In this document: positions 6,801 to 15,100 of the stretch, one piece after another
Layout of the letters: every line of letters begins with the position of its first letter
Position numbering within the stretch: the first letter of the stretch is position 1
NCBI GenBank assembly: GCA_902766325.1
Contig: CACXDF010000049.1
Span: forward strand, 1 to 22,099
Direction of reading: 5' to 3'
Length of the DNA stretch: 22,099 bases
DNA from: an uncultured Eubacteriales bacterium
Lineage (GTDB): Bacteria > Bacillota > Clostridia > Christensenellales > DTU072
The notes under the pieces: model-generated
The model's database searches: none
Seen by the model: the letters and a program-made list of their open reading frames with translations, nothing else
Told to the model about the DNA's origin: nothing
Position numbers and translations under genes: made by a program

Positions 6801-9514
6801 GCGAAGATTGGACCGAGGTCGTTTACTATATCCGCGGCGCAAAAGACAGCGTTTGGTATCTTAGTTTGGAATTCGCGATGAACCACGGTACCCGTTGGGA
6901 TACCTATTCGTTTGTGCAAGGCAAGACCGAACTTGCTTCGTTCAACTGCATCGAGATCACCAAGAGCGAGTATGACAGCCACAAGACGGGCGACAAGATC
7001 GTCGACAGTCTCTCTCTCGATAACGTTACCTACGACGTCGACGGCGGTAAGATCAAAAACGCTTCTTACAGCTCTGTCGACTATGCAAATATCAAAGATC
7101 GCGATTATGATGAGAACGGCATTAAAGAAAACAGTATCGTACCCGTTCAGAGTTGGACTGCCGGTACCGTTTATCATAACTCTTTCGACGCGCCCGTTGT
7201 GACCCGCGAGAATGATACCATTAAGTGGGATCGTCCGACCGGATACGGCAGCGACGGACAGCGTATCAATGATACCGAAGCTATCGTTTATGAGATCTGG
7301 GGTAAGTACAGCGACGATAACAATAAAGAAAAGACCGTACTGCTCGCCAAGATGGATGCTACTACCGAACTGCATAACCACTTTGATCTGGATTCTTTGG
7401 CCGGTTACGCCACTTGGCGCGACTGCTCCGTTTCGGTCAAGGCGGTCAGCGAAAACGCCGTTTCCGCTCTTTCGTCCGTCGTGACTATCAGCAACGGAGG
7501 CACGACCGTTCCCACCGAGATCGAAGGCGAAAAGACTGTTCGTACGGGCGCGAGAAAAGTAAAGGATAGCGATTATGTCGGTTCCGATTACGTATCCGCG
7601 TACGACTATCTGTATACGATCGAATCCGATTATCAAGCGGCCGTTGCGGTAACGTCTACATCCGCTTCTCTCTCCGCTAACTCCTTCTATAAGTTCAGCG
7701 TTTGGGTCAAGACGGGCGCGGGTGCTAAAGCGAGCATTGCTTTGACCGGCACGGGCGGCTCCGTAGAAGCCAACCTGACGACGGACGGCGTAATCGGCTA
7801 CAGCAATATTTCTACCGACGGAAAGTGGGAAGAATACGTGATTTACGTCAAGACCGGTAACTTCACCGTATCTCCCGCTATCAACCTCTGTTTGGGTAAT
7901 CCTTACGGCAAATCGCATAAGGTCGATCTGAACGAAGCCGACGGCAAAACCTATTATGTGGCCGATGATCTCGTTAAGGGCGCCGTTTATTTCGACGTCG
8001 TTCGCGTAACGGAGATCAAAGAAGAAGAATATAACACGGCCGAAGAACGTATCGCCGATAACAACGGTCTTTTGAAAGAAGAAGATAAGCTCTTGTATAA
8101 GGGTACGACCACGCACGCGTATTCCATTCGTTATACCATCGACTCCTTCGACAGTTCGGAAAAACCGTCCAAGGATGCCGATAAGTACGGCAATAAACCC
8201 AATAACTACACTCAAAGTAACGGCGACAACGTAGAGACTGCCGACGCTACTTATACCAATATGGCGTACGGTATTTACGACGCCAACGTCGACGCGTCCG
8301 ACGAAGATATGTATTCCGCTTTGTCTTATCTGTATGGCAACGGCGAAGACAAATTGGTATTCAATAAGGTGTTTGGTTTCGCCAAGGACTTTACCGACGC
8401 CGAGTGGCGCGAATTCTTGAAAGAATTCACCGCTCTTTACAACGACGAGTTGCTGAAAGCGGGCGGAAACAACGTTATGATCCTCAGCAACAAACTGGCT
8501 TCCGGTATTGCTCAGATCTATAAACTCGATTCTTCTTATAAGGTGTCCATCGCCGGCGGTTCTTACTACAAGTTGACCTTCGCGGCAAACACCTTGCTTG
8601 CCAGACCCAAATTTGATAAGGTTATCGTTCCGAAAGAAGATCAAACGGCGTGGTCGACCAAGAAGTCGAACTACTATGTCAAGAGCGGATCCAAGTATAT
8701 TATTCCGACCGCCGATTATAATCAGAGCACCGATTATTACCAGGTCACATACGTCTACGACGATAGCTTTGGCGAATTGCGTTTTGCTTCCGGAGAAAAG
8801 GACGCTACCGATCTGAAGATGCCCATCAGTTCTTATAATAAGGTAAAGAACGACGACGGGACCGAAACCGAGACTCTGTACGGAAATAAGACCTATACGC
8901 TGTATATCTATAACCCGTCTTCCTCCGCTAAGGACGCCAGCTGGAACTTCTATCTCGGCGACGGCAATTCGATCAAAGATAACGCCTACAATAAGTTGTA
9001 CGTCGGTATGATGGCCGTCGACCTTATCTCGATGGAAAAGATCGACGAAAACGCTTATAAGGCGGGCATCGAAGGCAAGTACGACGCCGAAGGCAAACTG
9101 ATCGACGAACGCTCCAACGTTCTCAGATACGAATATGCCGAAGATGAGAAGACGGATAATAAAGATAACGAGGGCGAAAAGGATACCGAGACGACTCCCG
9201 AGGAGAAGAAAGACTTCTGGAAGAGATTGATCGAAGACGACTACTTCTGGCTGTATATCTCCAGCGTTGTTCTTGCCGTCGTTATCATTATCGTCGTGAT
9301 CGTCGTTCTTGTTCGTACCTACAAGAAGAAGCATCCGAAGAAGGTCGTCGGCGAAAACAACGTCAAGACCATCAAGGACTTTAAAGACGTAGTCGAGCCG
9401 GAAGCGCAGGAAAAAGAAGAAGCGCTCGAAGCCGACGAATACGTCGACGAGATCAAGAGACCGGTCGTGCAACAGCGCGTCCTGCCCAAAAAGAACAAGA
9501 AGAAAAAGAAGTAA
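3896..9514 (+). CDS. Giant multidomain surface lipoprotein with CBM4/9-like repeats and C-terminal membrane anchor
   Basis: The protein has 1,872 residues. ATG 3896 is preferred over GTG 3887 because AGGTGG (3885-3890) sits 5 nt before it. A lysine-rich, hydrophobic signal ends in FVAC (Cys24), a lipobox. Five units share three strand motifs: a Y-[RKE]-[FIL] strand at residues 190, 461, 925, 1262 and 1555; W-x-x-[YLV]-x-x-Y-[IV] (for example DWQTYTFYI); and FDNV near each unit's end. This is the pattern of CenC-type CBM4/9 jelly rolls. Unit 2 is split by a helical insert (about 480-735) with a coiled-coil-like end. An FN3-like module lies near 1099-1201. A membrane segment (about 1783-1808) precedes a 60-residue charged tail ending in lysines. 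No catalytic domain or LPXTG is visible. Glycan binding at the cell surface is inferred; the fifth unit is the least certain. Confidence 0.8.
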   Translation: MKKKFLAVFTFMMLLIFASAFVACTDYTKPEDEKEAEKTKVSYEQVLKNGTFYDVSSTNKDDVYDSITNWTVSTAGLSAPSGGSNLSTGVFAGALDLTASGLTNILNSYSIDKSEVEFNEDGSEKSLAEPIAFANPGVDPKTPQTDKKDDDGNVIEGQKVNQDNNAFLLASKKTSGSIYLKSGTVTLEKNSVYRFSFSVCSKIENQASGAFVFIRGDMEKEYLAINTGNDWQTYTFYIETNRTADMSVTVELWLGYGPVKSTSSTGNDKYATRGFAMFDNVIFTKLVGEVKNEQTEALFATDYENYDPNETIHNNFRVFAENRDDVYSAYYLKDADLANRSHMTSTSYFTESSGNRKYFYEFRDYTSSNTSSSYWSKMSDFTAGSEYYGIVDPAKLFKADKTVNYSNMSGKFMTYDDWNEKVMEDAFKNRPETYVIMIYNNTLGASGFTTADANSVLIDANKCYEISVWAYVWTTEYEKEKTYLGDQAGADFKSILPAYSGSVKKPAEKVDPLGTTNTYTAAEKNVYRAFRKYSEENSSSVLKTAEIDGAQTDINYFEELNADEKAELGTFGASDINSFIASFKNRTLPAPDADKKYYDQIIIAIREWLRSATMNNTFGLSADDVKDTDTVTPEAFLYTYLYYSFLGAGSIVTSPAYNQATLIDLGFTSDFLRKAYLYERTNNIASMKKMVDAVKKYEADLDQYNKDLDEYNKAVDLYKTECETWLNANKKTIDNEEVSIPHATFRVSGAGEEFDAVTDRIDKWQKLTLYIRGNQLSSRSVSLSLIFGENDAATKKMIGGVFFDNVEIKEVEYSGSVAWHTLSELSSEKDISFGGMVSAIDPVTEESVMPDVADWKAEKAADTAEGDNTKINVYAEEDDSLQTIVIKDVGSYDSYKLVYEHTEATASSLVYDVSDVNKLVKILPNKYYRFAFQVKTVDVDGGVNITLLKKQDGDKEFSDFSTAVSGYVSEDWTEVVYYIRGAKDSVWYLSLEFAMNHGTRWDTYSFVQGKTELASFNCIEITKSEYDSHKTGDKIVDSLSLDNVTYDVDGGKIKNASYSSVDYANIKDRDYDENGIKENSIVPVQSWTAGTVYHNSFDAPVVTRENDTIKWDRPTGYGSDGQRINDTEAIVYEIWGKYSDDNNKEKTVLLAKMDATTELHNHFDLDSLAGYATWRDCSVSVKAVSENAVSALSSVVTISNGGTTVPTEIEGEKTVRTGARKVKDSDYVGSDYVSAYDYLYTIESDYQAAVAVTSTSASLSANSFYKFSVWVKTGAGAKASIALTGTGGSVEANLTTDGVIGYSNISTDGKWEEYVIYVKTGNFTVSPAINLCLGNPYGKSHKVDLNEADGKTYYVADDLVKGAVYFDVVRVTEIKEEEYNTAEERIADNNGLLKEEDKLLYKGTTTHAYSIRYTIDSFDSSEKPSKDADKYGNKPNNYTQSNGDNVETADATYTNMAYGIYDANVDASDEDMYSALSYLYGNGEDKLVFNKVFGFAKDFTDAEWREFLKEFTALYNDELLKAGGNNVMILSNKLASGIAQIYKLDSSYKVSIAGGSYYKLTFAANTLLARPKFDKVIVPKEDQTAWSTKKSNYYVKSGSKYIIPTADYNQSTDYYQVTYVYDDSFGELRFASGEKDATDLKMPISSYNKVKNDDGTETETLYGNKTYTLYIYNPSSSAKDASWNFYLGDGNSIKDNAYNKLYVGMMAVDLISMEKIDENAYKAGIEGKYDAEGKLIDERSNVLRYEYAEDEKTDNKDNEGEKDTETTPEEKKDFWKRLIEDDYFWLYISSVVLAVVIIIVVIVVLVRTYKKKHPKKVVGENNVKTIKDFKDVVEPEAQEKEEALEADEYVDEIKRPVVQQRVLPKKNKKKKK

Positions 9515-9541
9515 TTCTTTTTCCGAAAAACGTTCGGATGA

Positions 9542-11104
9542 TCAACTGATCTTTTTAAGCCGCTTTCCTTTGTGAGAGCGGCTTTTTTTACAGACTGACA
9601 GAAAGCCGTTTATATCGATGAGACCGGCGGTAAAGGAAAGCAAGAGATATACGCAGGCGGCGCAGAGGGCTGAAAAGAGTAAGGTAGGAAAAAGCGCTAC
9701 GCCGGATAGCATGGGTAAAAAGCTTGCGGTAAAAAGAGCCGCGACGGCGGCAAAAGACAGTCCGCAAAAAAGGTATCGTATCGTCGAGCGTCCCCAACCG
9801 GTGGCTTTATGTAAAAAGAAACAGTTGAAAGAGGCGTCGATCGCGAAGGATGCGGCCGTTGCCACGGCCACGCTGTAAACGCCTAAATAACGGGGCAAAA
9901 CGGCGATGAGGATGAGCATGACGACGTTGCCGATAAGATAGCTGAAGAAGGCTTGTTTTTCTTTACCGATGGAGTTGAGGGTGCTTTGCGACATCTGCGA
10001 CAGGCACATCGGCATCATGGACAGCGTGGCGAAAGAAAGATACCGTCCGCTCAATTTATCGCCGTATAAAAGGAGCGTTATTTTTTCGCCGAGGAAGGAA
10101 TACAGAGCAATAAAGAGTCCGCAGATCAGTAAAGAAATATTAATGCCGAAAGAAAGACGGCGGTTTAACAGATCATAATTTTTTTTGACGGCCAGCGCGC
10201 TGATATCGGGCAGGAGCACGACCGCTATGCTGCCCGTTACGGTGGACGGTACGAAGAGGAGCGGATTGGCCATACCTGTTACCCGTCCGAAGGCTTCCGT
10301 CGCTTCGGTAGGCGTCAGACCGGTCTTTACCAGTTCCGCCGGCAAAACGATGGCAAGAAGGGTCGCAAAGACGCTGGCCGACAGTCGCATCGCCGTGACG
10401 GGTAAAGCGGGCGATAAAACCGATTTCGGCGGCGCGGGTTTTTGCAACGTTCCGCCTTTTATAAAGAAAACGGATAAAAGGACGATCGCAACGATGATAT
10501 CGCTGACGGTAAAGGCATACGCGATAGCCGTCGCGCCCGTTATTGCGCCGAATACGCCGCCTAAGAACAAAAGGCCGAAAACAATGCGCAGAACTTCTTC
10601 CAGCGTTTCCGTAAAGGAAAACGCGGCGAACATTTTCTTTCCCCAAAACCATCCTCTGACTACGCAATAGACGGCCGTGGAAAGTAGGGCGGGAACCATG
10701 ATCAGGAAGACCGGATAAGCAAGCGGATCGGAGAAGAGGAAGGATAACTTCTCACCGAAAAACAGTAAGACGGCGGTTACGAACGACGCTGCCGATAAAG
10801 AAGATATAAGGGCAGTCGTGAAGATGGAAAAGTTGTTTTTTTGTCCCAAAGCGTCCGCTTCCGCTACTTTTCTGCTCAAAATAAGAGGGATGCCGGACGA
10901 AGCAAGAGAAGCAAAAAGCAGAAATACGGACAAAGCTATCTGATACAAGCCGAGCGCCTCCGCGCCTAACGCGCGCGACAAATAGACCTTGAAAAGGAAA
11001 GATATCAGTCTTGTAAAAACGCCGAAGAGAGTGACGGTCGCCACCGCTCCGGCTTTCGGGAAACGTTTTTTCATCTTCAATATTGATATGTCGAAAAAAT
11101 CCAT
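9542..11104 (-). CDS. SpoVB/MurJ-like oligosaccharide flippase (MATE/MVF superfamily)
   Basis: The 520-residue protein is almost entirely hydrophobic, with about 14 membrane segments, the usual size of this family. The N-terminal block (GVFTRLISFLFKVYLSRALG followed by EALGLYQIALSVF) is the typical start of stage V sporulation protein B and related lipid-linked-precursor flippases, including the glycine/tyrosine turn and the SSGIPLILSRKVAEA stretch. Such proteins move lipid-linked wall or polysaccharide precursors across the membrane; the SpoVB subgroup works in spore cortex synthesis. I assign family, not substrate. ATG 11104 has AAAGG about 10 nt upstream; an internal ATG at 11074 is the alternative. 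The last codons overlap the terminator of the convergent lipoprotein gene (9557-9589). I found no convincing terminator or promoter of its own. Confidence 0.87.
   Translation of the reverse strand: MDFFDISILKMKKRFPKAGAVATVTLFGVFTRLISFLFKVYLSRALGAEALGLYQIALSVFLLFASLASSGIPLILSRKVAEADALGQKNNFSIFTTALISSLSAASFVTAVLLFFGEKLSFLFSDPLAYPVFLIMVPALLSTAVYCVVRGWFWGKKMFAAFSFTETLEEVLRIVFGLLFLGGVFGAITGATAIAYAFTVSDIIVAIVLLSVFFIKGGTLQKPAPPKSVLSPALPVTAMRLSASVFATLLAIVLPAELVKTGLTPTEATEAFGRVTGMANPLLFVPSTVTGSIAVVLLPDISALAVKKNYDLLNRRLSFGINISLLICGLFIALYSFLGEKITLLLYGDKLSGRYLSFATLSMMPMCLSQMSQSTLNSIGKEKQAFFSYLIGNVVMLILIAVLPRYLGVYSVAVATAASFAIDASFNCFFLHKATGWGRSTIRYLFCGLSFAAVAALFTASFLPMLSGVALFPTLLFSALCAACVYLLLSFTAGLIDINGFLSVCKKSRSHKGKRLKKIS
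9557..9589 (+). terminator. Intrinsic terminator of the giant lipoprotein gene, inside the flippase coding end
   Basis: AAGCCGCT (9557-9564) pairs with AGCGGCTT (9577-9584), followed by a T run to 9589. On the opposite strand the same bases encode a basic stretch (KSRSHKGKRL) near the C-terminus of the flippase, so the hairpin does double duty. Confidence 0.85.
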
Positions 11105-11124
11105 TCATGAGTGCCTTTTGTCGC

Positions 11125-11153
11125 TTGACGAATGAAAAAGAAAATGATAGGAT
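11125..11153 (+). promoter_or_regulatory. Promoter of the folT unit
   Basis: TTGACG (11125-11130) and TAGGAT (11148-11153) are 17 bp apart, putting the start near 11160, right at the first helix of the riboswitch. An overlapping GATAAT (11151-11156) has a longer, 20-bp spacer and is less likely. Confidence 0.65.
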
Positions 11154-11157
11154 AATA

Positions 11158-11253
11158 GCGCAGAGTAGGTTTGGCGCGTTAAGTGTTGCAGAATGGGATG
11201 TCGTCTGCAAACGAAAACAAAATTGTTGCGGTGCCAAGCCGCGTCCGTTGCGA
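11158..11253 (+). promoter_or_regulatory. Tetrahydrofolate (THF) riboswitch, aptamer
   Basis: The conserved core of the folT/folE THF riboswitch is present in order: GAGTAGG (11163-11169), GCGTTAAGTG (11176-11185), GAATGGGATGTCGTC (11191-11205), GCGGTGCC (11228-11235) and CCG just before the closing strand. Helices: P1 CGCA (11159-11162) with TGCG (11249-11252); P2 TTGGC (11171-11175) with GCCAA (11233-11237); P3 TTGCAGA (11186-11192) with TCTGCAA (11204-11210). The class binds reduced folates and represses folate transport or synthesis genes; the gene downstream is a folate-type S component, which agrees. Confidence 0.95.
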
Positions 11254-11275
11254 ATAGGATATACGTTCGTCCCGG

Positions 11276-11300
11276 ACCTCCGCTTACAGGAGGTTTTTTT
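11276..11300 (+). terminator. Riboswitch expression platform: terminator that also hides the ribosome binding site
   Basis: ACCTCC (11276-11281) pairs with GGAGGT (11289-11294) around a 7-nt loop and is followed by T6, an attenuator. The 3' arm is the AGGAGG ribosome binding site (11288-11293) of folT itself, so the same hairpin can stop transcription or block translation. A possible competing pair is GTCCG (11243-11247), next to P1, with CGGAC (11273-11277). Confidence 0.8.
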
Positions 11301-12011
11301 ATGGAAAAAAATGATTTGACTAACTCGGAAGATGTTTGTTCCGAGTCTTTATCGTCCGAAGATCCGGTCGAAGAACCGGATTTCCCCGAAGAAGAAACAC
11401 CCGCGCGGGAACAAGATGAATTCCCTAAAATGGTTCGACCGCGTAAAAGAATAAAAGGGCTTTCCGTAAAGACGATCTGCTATTGCGCCGTGCTCGTTGC
11501 GCTCAGCGTGATCGCGAATACTTTTACGGTGTACATGAACTTTTCCGGAAGCAACGCCCTTTCTTTTACTTATACCGTATGCTTTCTTGCGGGCGCCTTT
11601 TTCGGCCCGTTCGCCGGCTTCATCGTAGGCGCCTGCGGCGATCTGATCGGCTGGCTCATCAATCCGGCCGGAGGCTCTTTCAATCCGCTGCTTACCCTTA
11701 CTTCCGGTTTGCTCGGTTTGATCCCCGGCGTTATCTTTATGCTCAGAAATAACTTTTCTTCCCGTAAGAAGATACCCCTTAAATTTATGCCCGTATGGAC
11801 GATAATCGCTTTCGTTGCGGTCTGGCTCGTCTGTACGAATGCCAACACTTTGATCATGTATTATTTTTACATTGCCGGCTTCAGCAAGAAGTATACTTCG
11901 TTCTGGCCGTACTATATTTATCGCATTCCGTTCCAGACGCTCTTTTGGGCGATCAATCTCGTTTTGTCGATCGCATTGGTCGTTCCTCTCAAAAAGATAC
12001 TTAAATTGTAG
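11301..12011 (+). CDS. folT: Folate-specific ECF transporter S component (FolT)
   Basis: The 236-residue membrane protein starts at ATG 11301, 7 nt after AGGAGG; longer in-frame starts (such as 11193) would run through the riboswitch and are rejected. After an acidic cytoplasmic extension of about 57 residues, unusual for the family (typically 170-190 residues), come six membrane segments. The block FFGPFAGFIVGACGDLIGW, followed by NPAGGSFNPLLTLTSGLLGL, is characteristic of FolT-type S components. These bind folate and join a shared EcfA/EcfA'/EcfT module for ATP-driven uptake; no such module is encoded in the window. The upstream THF riboswitch independently supports the substrate. The gene is monocistronic with its own terminator. 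Confidence 0.93.
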   Translation: MEKNDLTNSEDVCSESLSSEDPVEEPDFPEEETPAREQDEFPKMVRPRKRIKGLSVKTICYCAVLVALSVIANTFTVYMNFSGSNALSFTYTVCFLAGAFFGPFAGFIVGACGDLIGWLINPAGGSFNPLLTLTSGLLGLIPGVIFMLRNNFSSRKKIPLKFMPVWTIIAFVAVWLVCTNANTLIMYYFYIAGFSKKYTSFWPYYIYRIPFQTLFWAINLVLSIALVVPLKKILKL

Positions 12012-12046
12012 CGTCGGATACAAATAAGTCATATTTCTTTATTTTT

Positions 12047-12074
12047 CGGCAGCGTAACGGCTGTCGATTTTTTT
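12047..12074 (+). terminator. Intrinsic terminator of folT
   Basis: CGGCAGC (12047-12053) pairs with GCTGTCG (12060-12066, one G-U) around GTAACG, followed by A and T7 (12068-12074), 36 bp after the folT stop. Confidence 0.85.
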
Positions 12075-12107
12075 GCAAAAAAACGTAAAAAAATTCAAAA
12101 TTGGGTA

Positions 12108-12136
12108 TTGCAATATTCGTTCGTGTTTGTTATACT
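12108..12136 (+). promoter_or_regulatory. Sigma-70-type promoter of the LacZ-like/dnaX unit
   Basis: TTGCAA (12108-12113) and TATACT (12131-12136) are 17 bp apart. The -10 forms one half of a 6-bp dyad, TATACT-N7-AGTATA (12131-12149). The leader to the start codon is about 55 nt and A/T-rich. Confidence 0.75.
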
Positions 12137-12198
12137 AAAAACAAGTATAGGGATTGTAATATTTTTATATACTAAATAATTATCGGAGTTTTGCCGTT

Positions 12199-15100
12199 AT
12201 GATATATACGTTTTCGAATGAGTTGCGCCAAAACGCGCAATGGGGTAAGGGCCTTTGTTTTGCCCGTTCCTATTTTGTTCCGTTCTCCGGAAAAGACCTG
12301 TGCTCGGCCACCGCTCCGGAAAAGGAAGTCTCCGCGAGCGATCGTGTTTTCAGTCTGAGCGGCGGTTGGGATTTCTTCCTTGACGACGGTAAAGCGACGT
12401 CGCTTAATACCGATCTCGTCGATTGGACGCCGACCGAAGTTCCTTCTTATTGGCAGGCCGAAGACGGATCCGAAAGTTGTTTTTTGACCGGCCGTAAAAA
12501 TCGAAAGCCGTTGCCGCGCGGGATATACCGCACCTCTTTTTCCGTCTATGACGAAAAGGCGACGCACTTTATTTCTTTCACGCGCGTCGGCGGCGCGTTC
12601 GACGTATACGTTAACGGTTCTTTCTGCGGTCATTCCATGACGGGCGAAGGAGAGTTCGACGTTACGCCGACTTTGAAAGCGGGCGAAAACGAACTTCTCG
12701 TCGTCGTCTCGAAGTACAGCGCGGCGGATCTTTTTTTCTGCGGCGGCAAAAAGTATCACGGTATCATCGGCGACGTGCTTTTGTCCGTTCATCCGGCCGC
12801 TTCTCTCGTTGATTATTCTTTCACGCCTTGTTTCGATTCCGTCGCATACCGCGGCAAGCTGTCTCTCGCGTTCATCGCGAAAGAAGATTTCCGTACCAAG
12901 ATCAGTCTTTGCGACGGCGAAAAAGTGCTTCAGGTCAGAGAGCCTTCCGGAAAAGAACAGACGGTGGAATTCCGCGATCTGTTCCGCGCTTATACGCCTG
13001 AAGATCCGTATTTGTACGATATCTACGTTCAGGTCTTTATCGGCGACAAAGAGGTCGAGTGCACCCGTCTCAGGGTCGGCTTTTTCGATCGGAAGACGGA
13101 CGGCGCTTTTTCTTACTGCGAAAAACCCTATAAGATCATGGCGGCGGACTATCGCGGTTACGTCGGCAAGGACGGCAGGATCCTTACGCGCGACGATTAC
13201 GTCAAAGATCTCGAACTCATTAAAAAATGTCATTTGAACGCCGTTCGCGTCGTCACGCCCGTCGAGCCGGAGTTTATCAGGCTTTGCTCGGAAAAAGGCG
13301 TTTTGGTCGTCGGCGGATTCGGTTTCGATCTGTCCGGTTTGCCGAGTAAAGGCGAAAAAGAAAGGGAAGAGTATTATGCGAGCGAAGAGGCGGTGGACTT
13401 CGTTAAAGAAGTTTGTTTGACCCGCGCTATGCGCGATCGCAGCGCTCCCGCTCTCGTCGGTTTTTCCTTCCCGGATTTTTGCGATAAAAAATGCTTTTCG
13501 ACCGTTGCTTCCGCCATCGATCTCCCGTCGCTGTTCGTTTTGTACGGCGGCAATGCGGACGGGTGCGTGCGTCTTGTCGGGACTTCTTCCGTCGCTACGG
13601 CCGCAAGAATGGCCGACGGTGAAAACGGTGCGTTTTTCTCCTTTAAAGCGGGCGTCGGCGGCAAGCGCCTTTCTTCGATGTTCCGATTCGCGGAACAGAC
13701 TCGCGGCGCTTTCGGCTTTACGGTAAAAGAATTCCGTCCCGGTCTCTTCGACGAGGAGAACAAGGCGACGGACGGCGCCGTCTTTTGTAAGTATTATCTG
13801 CGGCCTTTACGTTCTTCCTTGCGAGAAAACCGTTTCCTTGACGTCTATAATACGTCGTACTTTGCGGCTTCTTCCGGGTATTTGAACGTTATTCTCCGTT
13901 CTCCCTCGGGAGAGTCGATCGCGCGTCGTTTTTCGGCGGAGATCGCTCCGAGAGAGACCCGTACGTATACTTTATCGATCCCCGCGAACGTAACGGCGAT
14001 CGAGGTCTGCTGTCGCGATAAGGACGGATATCACGTTTCTTCCGAGATCATTCCGATTGACAAAGAGGATACTTTGTCTCCGGCTATCGCCGAGTTGCAA
14101 TGTAAAAATTATACTTATGCTTTACGTCCGTTCGATACCGTCGCGGAAGAAAACGCACTTCCCGCGAGAGCGCGCTTCTTATGCGCTTCTTCGTCGTCCG
14201 TTTGCGACGGCGACGCATCCAAGCAAGACCGTTGCGTATCTTTGAACGGAGAATGGGCTTTCCGCTATCTCGGCAAAGAGCTGCTTCCCGCTTCTTTCGC
14301 TTCGGGCGATGGCGAATGGAAGTCGATCGCCGTGCCTTCTTCGTGGGAAGAAGCCGGATACGAAAAATTCTCTTTCGTGCACGGGTACGCGTTCGCCTGT
14401 AAAAAGGATAAAAGGAAGATCGGCTTCGACAACAAGAAGTCGGAAAACACGACCGGTATTTACAGAAGGATCGTCAACGTAGCCGATCTGTCCTATCGTT
14501 ATTTCTTGTATTTCGAGAGCCTGTCCGGCGCGGCGCAGGTCTACGTTAACGGTTCTTACGTCGGTTACTCTTCTTACCGCACGGCCGAGTTCGATCTGAC
14601 CGACTTCTTGACGGCGGGCGAAAACGAGATCGTCGTGGTTATGAAAAAGTGGAGTAAGAACTCTCTTATTTACGCCGCGAATAATTTTGCCGCGACCGGT
14701 TTCCTCGGCGACGTGACTTTGATCAAAACGCCGAAGAGCGGCTTGCGCGATTTGGCGGTGCGTTGTCAAAAAGTCAAAGAAAATCTTGCCGTCGACGTGA
14801 CCCTTTCTTTCGAGCGCGAGGGCGCGACGGCGATCGTTTGCTTAAAGAAGAACGGCGTCAAGATCGCCGAAGAAGAAAAAGAGATCACCGAAAAGACGCT
14901 GTCCTTCCGCTTGGGCGGAAACGTAAGACCTTATTTCGACGAGAGTCCGGAACTCTACGATCTGTACGTGACCGTGGCGGAACGCGGCAACGTGATAGAA
15001 TGCACCAAGATCAAAACGGGGCTGTATTCGTTCGCTCGGGAGAACGGCGCGTTGCTGTATAACGGCGATCCGCTGAAGATCAGAGCCGTGGTCTATAATC

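Noticed and set aside
6734..9472. A 912-codon open frame on the minus strand opposite the giant lipoprotein gene
   Set aside because: It is in exact codon register with the sense gene and follows from its avoidance of TTA, CTA and TCA. The translation shows no family motif, and the sense frame has signal, domains, anchor, promoter and terminator.
9522..9538. TCCGAA-N5-TTCGGA dyad after the lipoprotein stop as a terminator
   Set aside because: It has no T run on either strand; the stronger T-tailed hairpin follows at 9557-9589.
11193..11300. N-terminal extension of FolT to an upstream in-frame start
   Set aside because: This stretch is the THF riboswitch and its attenuator; ATG 11301 has a perfect AGGAGG.
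12154..12173. TTGTAA followed by TATACT as a second promoter for the LacZ-like gene
   Set aside because: The spacer is only 8 bp; the 17-bp pair at 12108-12136 is far better.
12172..13233. A 353-codon open frame opposite the start of the LacZ-like gene
   Set aside because: Same-register antisense shadow with no recognisable domain; it would run into the leader and promoter region of the sense gene.
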